Positions 36,331-50,500 of a stretch of DNA of 64,000 nucleotides are shown piece by piece. Origin of the DNA: Chrysomallon squamiferum (lineage: Eukaryota; Mollusca; Gastropoda; Neomphalida; Peltospiridae); assembly GCA_012295275.1 (NCBI GenBank), contig CM022679.1:20276342-20340341 (forward strand), read 5' to 3'. The notes under the pieces were generated by a model. It was not told the origin of the DNA. It was given only the letters and a program-made list of their open reading frames with translations, and searched no databases. Made by a program: the position numbers and the translations under genes. The number at the start of each line of letters is the position of its first letter. Positions within the stretch are counted from its first letter, which is position 1.

Positions 36331-39300
36331 TGTAAGTGATGTTTTGTTCTGATATATTTGAGCTAGAAATGGTGACTCATGGTGTAGCGTTAGAGAATAT
36401 CCCAAACACATGTGTGCTGAACAGTTTCAGAGACATATTTTTTTAAAAGAGATTCCTCTTAGATGAACCCATATGACTAGGTTGTGTTAAAAGATAAATA
36501 ATCCATTCAAAAACAGCACAGATTGGCACCTTTCATAGTCAAGACAAACTTTTAAAATCAGTAATCAAGAAACTTACCAGTGTACATATATCTGTTTAGT
36601 GTAGAATCAAAAGAAGAAAAAGGAACTGATCTTTAAAAAAAATATTAAAATGATAAAAAAGATGCCAAATTCTTCATACCAGTGATAATTGGTTGATTTA
36701 AAAGTGTAGAAAAATGACTGTATAACTGTTTGATTATTATCCTGTGATAGTCTTAGAATTCATTCATTTATTTACAAATATCATAACCAAGTTTCAGTCA
36801 TTGAGAAACTGTTTGCACTGGTAAAGAATGGTTATCTGGTGAATATAGCAAAGCAGAAAACAAAACAAATATATATATATACTAGGCAGTTCCACATTGT
36901 TTTACTAGATTTGAATTTCCAAAGACATTATTAGCATCATTTATACAGAAATTTTTCATGTCAAAACATGATGAAATAATATATACATAATTGTATTGGG
37001 TTATTTTTGTATCCAGACTGTGTTTTTGTAATTATCAAAATCCAGATGTTATACCATTTTAAAACTGGATTTAAAATATTTGCATTCTTATCATTTAAAG
37101 AAAATGTTTGACATGATAAAGCAAATGAGTGTATATATTGCTTGAGAAAGATTTGACAAAAACTTCCCATAATGAAAGTGTTTTTTAATTTTTTTAAATC
37201 AAGATATGATTTGTGTTCCAAATGAACTTGATTTTAGAAAACCAAAAATGGTTATTATTTGAAACATTTAGATTTATACTATTCAGTGCATGTATTTCTA
37301 CTGTAGAATTGTTTGTTGTTTTTTTGTGTCAGAGATGTATGACATCTGCTACATTTAGAACATGTGATAATGAAGAACTCTTTGTGATACTAGTCATTTG
37401 AAACTATGCAAGATCTTGCCATACCTAAATACCAGTCACATGTCCTGTAACAAATCACTGTCAGTTGTAAAGTTGTTGATGTTCTGAGACTAATCTTTGG
37501 GTGTGTAACAATTTGGTCTTGTTTTTTTTTTTTGATTATTACTAGTCATTTGATTTCTCTAACCTGTCTTGTGGATAGCAGCAAAGGTTTCAAGCTGAAA
37601 ACATTATTTAGTGTCTACATAAGTAGTATTTTAACAGGGATTTAAATGTACATTATTAGATTATGAAACGTTTAAAGTAAATGTAGACATTATAGAAAAT
37701 AATTAAATTAAAATTATAAATTGTCTCTTTTTGAAGTGTATAACAAATATTCATCTCTAAACATCTTGTTTCTGATTTTAATTTATAACTACCTTAATGT
37801 TAATATGGTTTAAACAAATAAACATTAAAGAAAAAGAAAAAAGTCTGAAATTTAATGTTAATCTGATGCATTTTTCAAATCTGTTAGATATGAAATAAAA
37901 AATAAACAGAAAATCCAGTCAAAAAATATCAAGAATAATTTTGATTCATTTAATGGAAAAATGATTATGTTTTATATTATAAACTGGTGTAATCCCTGTT
38001 GACATAAACTGATAATTTAATTAGATTCTTCATAAATCGTTAAAAGAATGCTCTTTAGACAGACTGACAGACAGGCAAACAGACATACACATGTGTATTT
38101 AATTCATGCAATAAATTATGTTATATATATTGTGTGCATTACAAAAAAAAATATATTTACATATGTGTATCTATATATTTAAAATATAATGTATGGTCTA
38201 TTTGTTATATATAAATACATATATTTTCATAATTTCTGGTTTTAAATGTATATACTCATGAAAATAAAAAATCAAGCGAAGAAAATAAATATTTTGATAT
38301 TTTTAAATATTTTGGAAATATTTTTAATGTTTTTCATTTAATGTTTTACCTATCTTGATTTGTAACCATACTTCTTATACTAAATTAGAAATACTTTCCA
38401 GCTAGTTCAGTTTTATGTACAAATATTAAATTTTCAGCTTGATAGTGTTTATCCATGACTATTTTTAAAAGACAAACTTTTTCATATGTTTTTAAAAATG
38501 TTTTGAATTCATCTTTTTTTTGTGATTTTTAAAAAAAATTTTGAATTAAATTATACTATACAAAAAAAGCTACAGAGTTAAAATGCAGATGGTTAAAAGA
38601 TACATCAGTTTTATGAAATTCATAATTTTATATTTTCCTATAATAAATGGGCAATAATATCAAAACAGAAAGGCAATCCATATAAACTGATTGTAAAATA
38701 GATCAAGAACTGAACTGAAATTTTATAAATAAATAAAAGAAAAGAAAGAAATTGATATTATATATACCTTTTAATATTAAAAAAGAAAAAGGAGAATTTA
38801 ATTAAATAATAATAAAATTATTATTACAAAAGAAAAGAAAAATGAAATTGGTATTATATTATATTACTAGGTTTATCATGAACAGTTAATTATTAAACAA
38901 ATTTTAAAATGTTGTAAATCATACAAATACAGTAAAAGGTAATGGATAGTAATAATAATAAATTCCTCAGTTCAGGTAGACAGACCACAGGTGAATGTCA
39001 AGTATGTATAAGGAACAAGATAAACCTGATTATATCCAAAGGAGTGTGTCTAAAATGTAGTAACTGTACTTTGTACATTTTTAAAATCTTTATAAAGCAG
39101 CTTTTAAATTGATTCCTTTGCCCTACTTAAACCTCTTATGATAATGAAATGAGTAAAGATCGCCATTTGCAGAAATTTTTGTTTATTTTTTATTCATATA
39201 TTTTTATTTTATTTTATAACTGCATACACTCTGCTCGTAATTTTAAAATTAATTATTTTATTGTAATATTGTTAACAAATAATACATAAAGCTTATGGTT

Positions 39301-40181
39301 CTTGTGTTTTTAATTGTAAGTCACTGTTATATGCAAGTAATTATTATAATTTTAATGGAGATATCTCTGATGATAGAAGTAAATGTCTCTTTTAAAAAAT
39401 TTGTCATTTAAATGTACATATCTTGACAATATCACTGTTTTATTTTAAACATTAACATAGACTTCATTTGTGTATATCTGTGTGTGTGCACATTTTAAGC
39501 AACATTTTATTTCTGAACTTTTAGTGCTAAACATTAGATTCATATATGTAAATAAAAATCATCTTACATTTAAAATGAAAACATTTTTTGATGCACAAAT
39601 GTATAAAATTATGTAAAATCAAATGTTATTTTGTTGTGAACCACAGGTTTCAAGATACAGGCCTATTATCACTATTAGACTATCAATTTAGATTAATATA
39701 TAATGTATCATACCGTTACCTGTTTGTTGTATACATGATATAAGTCACATATCATGAATATTAAATACAGACATACCTGTTGTTGAAACACTAGTATAAA
39801 TTAAAATTAAAACAAAAATAAAAAACAGTGTGTGTGCGTGTTCATGTCTGTATGTATGTGTTCGTATATTTGAACATTACTAAACATAATTTAATGTATA
39901 TATATTAAATGTCATGATTTACAATTAATCCTGACCTACATTTGAAAAAACATTTTATTGCTATAATTGTGTTGTAACATATTAATTCTAAAAGCAGTTA
40001 TTAAAAATTAAAAAATTAAAATTATTAAGTTGTTTAATTTCATATTGAATGTTTATTTTTCGATAAATACAGGGATTGATTTTTATTACAATATACAACA
40101 GTATATTAAAACAAACAAAACTGATAAGACCACATTATACAGTATTAAAGTTATTAAATACTGAAATTAAAAATAAATAAA

Positions 40182-40248
<67 letters not shown>
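40182..40248. repeat. (GA)n microsatellite
   Basis: About 65 bp of gagaga between the two genes. A (TG)n tract lies at 41604-41650, and (AT)n then (ATT)n at about 44082-44216 upstream of the pyrophosphatase start. Confidence 0.95.
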
Positions 40249-40250
<2 letters not shown>

Positions 40251-41601
40251 AAGGATTAAAACTAAACTTTTCATTATGTGTTAAGAAAGTAACAAATCTG
40301 AAAACAAAAAAATAATAATTACAAATAAATTTTATACCCATTTTAAGTACCAGTAAATTCTGTTATTGTTGAATATTTAATGTTAAATTTGCCTATTTTA
40401 TCTGTGCAGCCTGTCTGTTGTAAATATAATGCAAAATATAAAATTATACAATTTATTGTGCAACTGGTTTCTCAGTGCATCATGTTGCATTTGGACATTT
40501 GTGTTAGATACAGTTCATACATTTTACCTATGCAGATTATTATGTTTCATATTTGCCTAACATCTGCCACAGTTGTTATATCATTATTTGTGAACCGAAA
40601 AAAAAAAAACTATTTTTGTATTTGTGTATATATTTTGCTAAAATGTAATAAAAAATATATTAAAAATTAACTATAATAATAAATAAATATATATATTAAA
40701 TTTTGTTTCAGATTCATTTTTTGAAAATTGACATCTTTTGTAATTGTTTGGAAAGAGGAAAACAAAATTGTTATGTAATGCTAACATTTTATATTAATTT
40801 CAAATATTTCACTTTATTATGAACTTAAAGGTTCATATTGTTATTTTGAGTGGGTTTAGGAGATTACATTTTGTTCTTTCTTTTTCTGTAATTAAATGGA
40901 AAAAGTATGACAAATTTTATTACAAAAAAATATATATATATTTTGAATTAATAATTTGTCACAAAATTCTCTTTGATTCATGGCATTCTTAAGTTGTGAT
41001 AAATTTTTTCATAATCTTCTTGAATGATAAATAAACATACATCTTTCACTGTAGTCCATATGTAATCTGTTTGTTCAAAAACTGTTAAATCTAATTCTCT
41101 AGCAGGAAACATTTAATAAAAGCTGATTATTGTGTTTATACACTGAAATTGTAAGTCTTTCTGACAAAATATTAATCCATATACATCTTTATTTATTTTT
41201 AATTTGTTATCATTGTTAATATCACATAAAAAGTATTGTTTTTGTGTTTGTTTTTTCACATAACAAATAATATACTTACCGAAACTTTTTATTTCTTGGA
41301 TACTCATATTAACATACTGTGGTTTCCAGTTTTTTATTAACACATTTATATGAACAAATTTGTATGAAATATTTGTAATAATATTTTTGCAGAATAAAAC
41401 ACTGAGTCAAATATGGCTGATGATGAACATTTTGCATTGGGAAATGTGCACATTTCCAGTGTAATTCAGTTTGAATCTAGTCGGCTTTCATCCAGACATC
41501 ATTTGAATACTGTATTTTATTGAATGTCATATTATTTTTTATAATGAAAACAAATAAAAAATGATAAATAATTAAATGTGTTAGTTACTTTTTTATTTAA
41601 T

Positions 41602-41650
<49 letters not shown>

Positions 41651-44104
41651 ACTGAAAGCCTTTTTGGTAGGATGCATATGTTTGTCAACTGACTAAAATA
41701 AAGAGGTATATAAATATATCTCAACATAAGTATAATTTGTTATTCTCTAAGTAAAGTGAGAAAGTAGTTTTTCATCAGTACTGAGGCTTGTAACTGATAA
41801 ACTGAACATTTTTATACCGTCCAACTTGTTATGAGGCCAAAATCAAGAAGCAATAATGTTGGCGTTATAAAGTGGTTTGACTGTAAATTAAAATGAAGGC
41901 AGTAGCTGAAACTGTCTTCTCAGTTACACAGGACTGAAAATTAATTTTGAATAAAGTTTTATTATTCCCTATCAATTTTAATTAATAGCAAATTATACCA
42001 ACAACAGAATACAGTTAAGAAATATCTGTGCACCGCCATTTTTGAGTCGTGACGAATGTTACGACAGTAAAAAGAATGTGTACAAGTAATGAAATACTTT
42101 TCAAAATACAAAAGGTTTCAGAAGAATCAATTTTTTCTCTAAACTATGTTTATTCTGATAGTATTTTAACTGAAGTTTTCACTTTTATACATTATTAAAA
42201 CCAATTTTTTAAAATTATATATTGACACACCTAAACGTTAACTTCTAAATGGGGTATTTTCACGATAATGAACAAATAAAAATTAAAAAATTAGTGATAT
42301 TCATTTAAATGTGTTACTTAGAAAAAATAATAATAAAAAAAAAACTTATTTGAATTTATCTGTGGTATCTGACGTCATTATGTTGTAGTGTTATTTCCTT
42401 TTTCTTTTTTTCCCCTACAAACAGTAAAATCTCGATACCAAGATTTGATTAACCATCTTCCCCTGTGTGCACAAATAACCAAACCAGAAAAACGTTAGAC
42501 ATGAAAATATAACAATATACAGATTTATCATCGAGCATTATCATCACAATAAAAAATCCAATTAAGGAACACGCATTAAAGCAAATACGTGTATACTTTA
42601 TCGATATCAGTTACCATGGCGTTCGTAAACATACATTTTGTTTCATTATTCTTCAGAATACAATTGGATTTCTAACCGTTTGATTTATTGTATGTATGAG
42701 TGATAATCAATTGATGCATAATGCTGAAAATATCTGAATTTTTTTTTACCGAAAACGAGTTTTTCATTTTTTTCAAAAATCGTTTATTTTATTCAGATAT
42801 TGTTAATAACCGAGAAGCCGACTGGAAACTATTATATAGGTTACGTTCATTCTTATGGGATGTTTATGGAGGTATGTAGTAATATATACAGATTGAGTGA
42901 AAATTTATTTTTGTTTATTTAGTTTTTGTGTGTAACAATTTTTATTTTATTTTTTTTTTTTTTTTTTTACTGTTGCTACTAATATCACGCGTGATTATTA
43001 CTGCTTAGTGATGCACAATCAAGTAACGCATCTAAATAAAATTACAATTCATTAAATTTATATTTTGCCTAGTGATTGAAAATGTTATTTTGTGTATTTA
43101 ATAAATAAATAAACAGATGCTTTGAAGATAATACATAATCATAAAATGGTTTAACAAATGGCACGATTAAAAATTTCATCTAAATGAATTGTTTCTGCTA
43201 TACGTTCCAGCTTTTTTGACGTGTTCCTGCGACCGTAATTTTTCTTACAGTTAAAACATGTTCTTAATGAACTATAGTTGGAAACTCATGCTTTTAGAGA
43301 CGAAATATAACAACTGTCAAAAATTATATTTGGCATATTTAAATTATTAATCTATATTGGCAATGTAATTTACAGCCTTAATCTTTACTCCAGTCAATAT
43401 TAAGGAGTTTCGTCTGCCTATTCGAAAATCATCGTTGTTGGGTTATTACAGTATTAGAACTGCGACTAAATTAATTAATTATTATAATCAGAATATTAAT
43501 AATTATTATGTTAGTGATCACACACTTTGAAAGATGAAAAATCAATATAAAACGAAAGGTTGGAATATGTCGTTTAAACAGAGCTAAGTTACACTTTTAG
43601 TACAGCCCAAGCAGAATATACTTAATTAAATTTCAAACATAAGTGTTCATCCAGTTTTATATTTTAAATGCATCGAAAACATTCGTTGTGTCATTTTCTC
43701 GAATGCAAGCGAGAATACATGCAGTAAATCTGTCATTCCGCTGAAACAGCTGCTGACCTATCTGTATTACTTTACTATAACCACCAGCAAAACATTAACC
43801 ATTAAAAGGTTAGAATGAAAATTATTTTTGTTTTTCAAGAGTTGACAAAGACACTTTAATTTTACTCTAACCATATATAATTACAGTAAAGTTGGAAATT
43901 ATTAATTATTTTCTTAAGTGAAAACTTTTTGTCAGTTTTACTTTTTGCCTTTTTTTTTAAACAGCATATGTTTCTACTTATTAATAATTTTGCCATTTAC
44001 AAATTAGCTGTTCTTTTTTTTAATAATCAATATTTATAATAATCTAAATTATAGCCATTATTTTATTATATTTTATTTTATTATTATATATATATATATA
44101 TATA

Positions 44105-44135
<31 letters not shown>

Positions 44136-44166
44136 ATTATAATTATTATTTATTTATTTTATTTTA

Positions 44167-44216
<50 letters not shown>

Positions 44217-44320
44217 TTATCTTTGAATTTCTAAAATAATATTGCTGAAATGCCTATTCAACAGGAAGTACACCTCCATGTAACGAATGATGTATCTTTT
44301 AGAGTTATCTTCTCTTAAAC

Positions 44321-44518
44321 ATGGCGCTGTCAAGTACATGCGCGCGCACCTGCTGGCTTATGAGGTGTCATCGTGGTGTATCAGCATTATCTGGCGTCGT
44401 TAGTTCCTCATTCCAATACAGATTGTTACGTCATAAGTGTGATCTTTCTTTTTGCAGCAGACGTCGGTCGGCCCCTTTTGCACTTTCAAAAGTTCGCGGA
44501 ATCTCTTCTGCTGGAACC
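44321..44518 (+). other. Putative mitochondrial targeting leader of pyrophosphatase
   Basis: Codons 1-66 precede the internal Met. They begin [20 protein letters not shown] and include RRRS and KVRGISSAG. There are about 11 Arg/Lys and one acidic residue, with many Ser, Ala and Leu. This composition suits an amphipathic mitochondrial presequence; R-G-I-S-S is a plausible processing area. Targeting is inferred from composition only. Confidence 0.6.
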
Positions 44519-47500
44519 ATGTCGTACTCCACGGTTGAACGAGGATGTCCTAACACGCTTGATTACCGTGCTTTTTTCTGTAAGTTGACACGACATAACA
44601 ACAAGGAAAATCAATGCTATTAAAAGGTTATAACTTACAACATAAATTATTATATTAAATATATGATCAAGAACCTGTTTAAATGAGTTTGTCAATGAGT
44701 GAAATTATTAATTAAGGAATGCTTATTATTAGATAATATTAATAAGTTACAAGTAATGACTTGCCGGTAGCTGTAACATTTATTTTCGTTTTCCATGTTG
44801 TTATTGATTTTACAAAATATATGTATTATATCTCATCATTGTTTTCAATAAAATTATTAAAAATAATATTAAATATAGTAATAATAATAAAATTCACTTT
44901 CTGGAAACACTGAAACAGTAATCAGTGTATGAGTGGGCCTATACTATATTTTCATTTTTCAAAATCACCAGTAGTTATTTATTTAAAAACCTTAAATATA
45001 TATTTTTGAATTATAATTTTTATTTCAGGTGGGCCAAATGGTGTGTTTTTATCACCATTTCATGACATTCCTCTATTTGCCAATGCAGATAAGACAGAAT
45101 GCAACATGATAGTAGAAATCCCTAGATGGTCTAATGCTAAAATGGAGGTAAAAATGTTTTACAGAAGTTTGTTGTTTGTTTGGGTTTTTTTTGTTTATTA
45201 TTTTTACAGTCTTTTTTTTTACAATTGTCTTTTTGTTTTTTAATTAATTTATTTATTGTTTTTCTGAATTTTAATGTACAAGAAAAATTATATTATTCAT
45301 TGATAATGTATATTTGTGCCTAGTTTTTATTTTCTGGAATTTAAATTTAACTTGAAGATATAAAAATTATATACAGTTTACTTTCTGGCTTATTTTATTT
45401 TTTTTTTTTTTTTTTTTTTAAAGATAAATTATCTTTTTGTACTTTGTAATATATTCATTTTATCTAAGAACCAGGATATATCTGACAACTGCTATATTAT
45501 AGATATCATGGAAGTAATAACAATCATTTGATGAGATAAGATTTAAGACAAAACAAATAATCCATTATAGTTCTTATATGTGTTGCTTATTTTCTCTGTA
45601 GATACATAAAGAGGAAGCACTTAACCCCATCAAACAGGACGTCAAAAAAGGAAAATTACGTTATGTGAAAAATATATTCCCACACCATGGCTATATTTGG
45701 AACTATGGGGCCTTACCACAGGTAAGTTTACTTTGTCTTCTAGAAAACAGTGTGTGTACATGTAGACCCTAATGCATTATATTTAATGAGTGAGGCTGAA
45801 ACTGTCCATAACAAAATAACTATGTTGTATGACTCTGTGACATGTTTTCCATTTAGTGTTAAAGAAAGATAAAATGGGCACATTTTGTGTATATGGTACA
45901 CCAAAACATACCAAGAGTTTTTAATAAATGATATAATTTTAAAATAAATTAGTTTCTTTGTGGCTGACTCCACCGATTAATGTATCTCACCTTTTGATTA
46001 TTTACTATACTTATCAAGACATAAATACAACTGTGAATACAAGTTATTTTGTTACTATTATATTAAAAAATAATAATAATAAAAAAAATTAAGATATTAT
46101 TTTTCCATTTCAGACATTTTCTGTTACAAACTTCAGAAAATAATATATATATATATATATATTTGAAAATATTTATAATTATTCATTTTTCATAAACTGT
46201 GGAAGCTAATATTAATTTTTAATTTTTAATTGACCTCTTTTTTTGTTTCTAGACCTGGGAAGATCCCAACAAAACATATGAGGAGACAGGAACAAAAGGA
46301 GATTCTGACCCTCTTGATGTCTGTGAAATAGGCTCCAAGGTATTAAAATTGCAGTATTCAGATATGTACAGTGGTACCTTAACTTACAAGTTTAATTTGT
46401 TCCATGACTGAGCTTGTATCTCATTCTGCTCTTATATCAAATCAGTTTTCCCAGCAGAAATTAATTGAAACATCATTAATCTGTTCCAGCCCCTAAAACT
46501 TTGTAACATGTTTTTAAATAAGAAAAATGTTTTACAGAAGTTTGTTGTTTGTTTGGGGTTTTTTTGTTTATTATTTTTACATTTTTTTTTTTACAATTGT
46601 CTTTTTGTTTTTTAATTTTAATGTACAAGAAAAATTATATTAAATGTTGTATAAAATGAAAGAGAATGTAAAGAAATAAACTGACTTTGTAAAGAGTATT
46701 TATCTTGGAGATAAGACAAATTATTTTAAAGACTTTGTCTGGAATTACAGCGTTTATACTAAGTAGGGTGCATATCATAAAAGTACTACACTTGTACTGC
46801 CAAGTCAAGTCTACTACGTGCACACCTCTCTCATGTTTTTCTATGAAATCAAGCTTTAATTCAGTGGACATTATCCACTTCTTCTCAGCACCATCCTTTG
46901 CACTCACTTTCTTAAGATCCATGGCCAGATAAAAGAAATCTGGCAAAATACTGCACAAAACATGAGCACAACACTACAGAGATGCTTCCGCAGTGAGATA
47001 ACCACATAATGTAAAAGAGTGACACACTGGATGCTAACCAGATGTTATGTTGTTCGTTGCGCCAACTAGCAGTAGCTTATCTGAAGCTCGCTCGTAACTA
47101 GGATTTTGCCTCACAACTCGAAGCAAAAACTCGACTAGCCAACTGCTTGTAACTCGATAAACTCGATAAGTTAGAGCACTTGTAAGTCGAGGTACCACTA
47201 TAAATAGACATACTTGTTGTGGTAATTATCTTTCAGTTTTTAATTCTTCATCATGTTTTTTTTGTTTTGATTTGTTTCACACTACTTTAAGATTTGTTTC
47301 AATAATGTGAAGAAGAAAAAAGTGTTTATAGTTGGAAAACTGACAAAAATTATATATATCTATAAATGTCAGATTTTTCCTTCCCATTTTGGATGTAATA
47401 ATAAAAAGAGTAATATCACATAAACAAATGATATTTAAATATGATATCCAAAACAGGATGCAAATACAAAAGAACTATGTAATAAATAAATGTATATATA

Positions 47501-50500
47501 ATTTAATGTGTTAAAAGAATGTTTATTCTTCTTTTTGGTTTTATTCAAACAGTCAGTATGATTTGAAAATAAATAAAACATTCTGAGCAGAGATGCTTAA
47601 CCAGGTGAAAATAATGTTTTTTAAAATAGATGAACACTTTTTATTTAAGAAATTAAACAATCTTTCTTTTCTCAGAATAAATAAAATTTTAGATATGTTT
47701 CAATAATGTGAAGAAGAAAAAGTGTTTATAGTTGGAAAACTGTGACAAATTGATATAGACAAATATACTACAGTCTATCAATAGATAGATGGTTATAGAT
47801 TCACATATGAGTGCATGCACAAGCATTTTGTTTTCAAAGATTATGTACACTTGTTCTGTCCTAGAATACTGGTTAATTGATAAGTAATTAAACTGATATT
47901 AATTATATGATTATTTTAATTAATTTTTCTAAATATAATATTTTTTCTTTTTTTTTTTTCTATTCTCCAGATTCACAAGCTAGGTTCTGTAATCAAGGTG
48001 AAAGTTTTGGGAACAATGCTGTTGATAGATGAAGGTAAAAATTGTGATTTTATAAAAAGTAAAAAAATTAATTTACCTGTTTAAATTTTATCACTTACAA
48101 TATAAAATCTTAGTTAAGGTATAGAACCTACTGATATAAATAAAAATCATTAACAACAGATTTTATCATTTACTGATTTAGTTTTTTTTCTCTTATTACA
48201 TTTTTCATACTTAGGAAAAAATTCATAAATTAAATTAGATTTTTATCTAATTTAAGAAAGAAAAAATAGGATTTACTTAACAGGTAAGCATACAAGCAAT
48301 GCTAACATGCTTACCTGTTCAGTAAATTATTTTTGCTAATAGCTATGTTGATATTTATAGCCATAAACAATGAGGAAATGTTTGTGTTTTTCAAAATAAA
48401 TATACTTGTTTCTTCTGACAGGAGAAACAGATTGGAAAATAATAGCTATTGATGTGGAAGATCCACTGGCAGCTAGTTTAAATGGCAAGTATAATTTTCT
48501 TGATATTTAAATGTAATTATTTTTAAATAACAAAACAAGATGTATTTTAAAATGCTATACATTATTTAATTTGCATTTTGGTAACATTTTCTTGAATATG
48601 ATTGAGGTTTTTCATATTGAAGAAATTAATTGCAACATACTGTTCAGAGTTACCTGGATGTATCTCAGTGATAGATGTTAGCAGTGTACCCTAATACTGG
48701 TTTCAGTTTCATCTGATGTCTTATAACTGATACACAAAGACTGCGATGAAATAGTGCCAATAAGTAGATAAATATAATAATTTTATTATGTAACTAATTG
48801 ATCCTGATTACATTTCAGATATTGACGATATTGAAAAACACATGCCAGGATTTTTGAAGGTAGAGAATCTTTCTTCTGTCTGTTGAGATATTATAAATTT
48901 TAATGATAAATACATTTAAAAAAAAAAAACATTCATATTGTAAAATTTATTTTATCACAATTTTACAGATGCTGTATCTTTTTAGAAATATTTTAATATA
49001 AAAAAATAAAATTTAATTAAATGATTAAATATTTTATGGTATTTTATAAACAAGATTTCTTTAAAAGGAGGTACCCACAAAAGCCAGAAATTTTGAATGC
49101 GAAATTTTGTCACTTACAATTACATGATTGTTTGTTTTAATGTAATATGTCAAAAGGCTTCTGAAGTATTTTTCAGTGCATAGTCTTTCAATTACTCATT
49201 CAGGCAAACATTACATTATATAATTTTATTTCTACACTGTTATAATATTAAATTTATTGGAATTCATAATTAAACTGAATTAAGCATATAGTTGAATACA
49301 CTGTATTTTATTAATGTAAAATGAACATTGCTTGGTCTCCATCTAAATGATAAATTCTGATTAGCATCTTCTTGCATATGGCTCAAGGAATATTTTTTGA
49401 AATATCTGATAAAACTCATATTGATCAAGACTTATTGATGTACATTAATGAAATGCCTGCTGGTTCATATGTCTGTTACTAATAAGCAAAACACATTTTT
49501 GTAATTATTATTATTGGTATTGTTTATTTAATCAGAAATTTTGTTTAATTTTAAAGATTACAAAGCTTTAGACAAATTTTAATTTATCTTGTAAAAACAA
49601 AATATTTCATGTTTATTTTATTTTTATTTTTTTTAAGGCCACATATGAATGGTTTAAATTTTACAAAGTTCCTGATGGTAAACCAGAAAATACGTTTGCC
49701 TGGGATGGTAGAGCAAAGGACAAGGTTGGTTTGTGTACCTGTCTCAGTATCTGCTGTTTTAGTAATAAGGGCTAAGATGAATGGATTGAAGAAATGTTTT
49801 GCAGTATTGTAAATTTTGTAAATGGAGATTGCTAAGACTTCCCTGACCATCTAGTTATTAGTTTTTGAATTTTTGATAAAATAGTTTGTGTTGATTGGCA
49901 GAGCTTAGTAATAATAAGCATGTATGATTGTTGAAAATAAAGAAGTTGATTTTAATTGTTGTAAATGCCTCAGAGGAAACCTAATAAATGTGTCTGACTC
50001 CATAGCAAAACTGAAATTGTACATAAATGCCATATCCCTCCTATTTCCATCAAAGATATTCAGACTTGATCCATGTTGTTTTGAAAGATTTTAAAAAAAT
50101 GTATTTAGTTTTTATTAATCAGAGATGTAAAAGTTTTTAGAATTAACTGATTAGTAACAATCCATTTATTTTTCTAATTAATGTAAAAATAAATATCTTT
50201 GACATGTTACTTAAGTTAGAGAAACAGAGTTTCTGTCTATCAGTGTGTGTGTGTGTGTGTGCAAAGAGATACAAATACCATTTAACTACAGAAATAAGTC
50301 TGTATATATAATTAAATATTTTATTTAAATATTTTATCTTTGTTACATATTCACTGTGTTTTCAGGCTTTTGCTATGAACATTATCAATGAGTGTCACCA
50401 ACAGTGGAAAGGCCTGATTGGGGCTAATGCTGACAAAGGAGAAATTGCCTGGTAAAATGATTTGTGTTTTTTATTAATATTCAGTAACTATACTTTATTT

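Larger units (their letters stand above)
35916..44320. other. Non-coding stretch between the two genes
   Basis: The first part must hold the 3' UTR of the long isoform (AATAAA candidates, for example around 37820). It contains a 39-bp tandem repeat at about 36164-36330, a (GA)n tract at 40182-40248, a (TG)n tract at 41604-41650 and (ATT)n near 44105-44216. CG dinucleotides become commoner after about 42000, consistent with the upstream region of the pyrophosphatase gene, but no TATA-like promoter could be picked out. I see no gene. Confidence 0.5.

Noticed and set aside
41850-41895. Possible MITE right end (cgttataaagtggtttgactg)
   Set aside because: Resembles the end of CAGTCAA-type elements, but no matching left end was found nearby.
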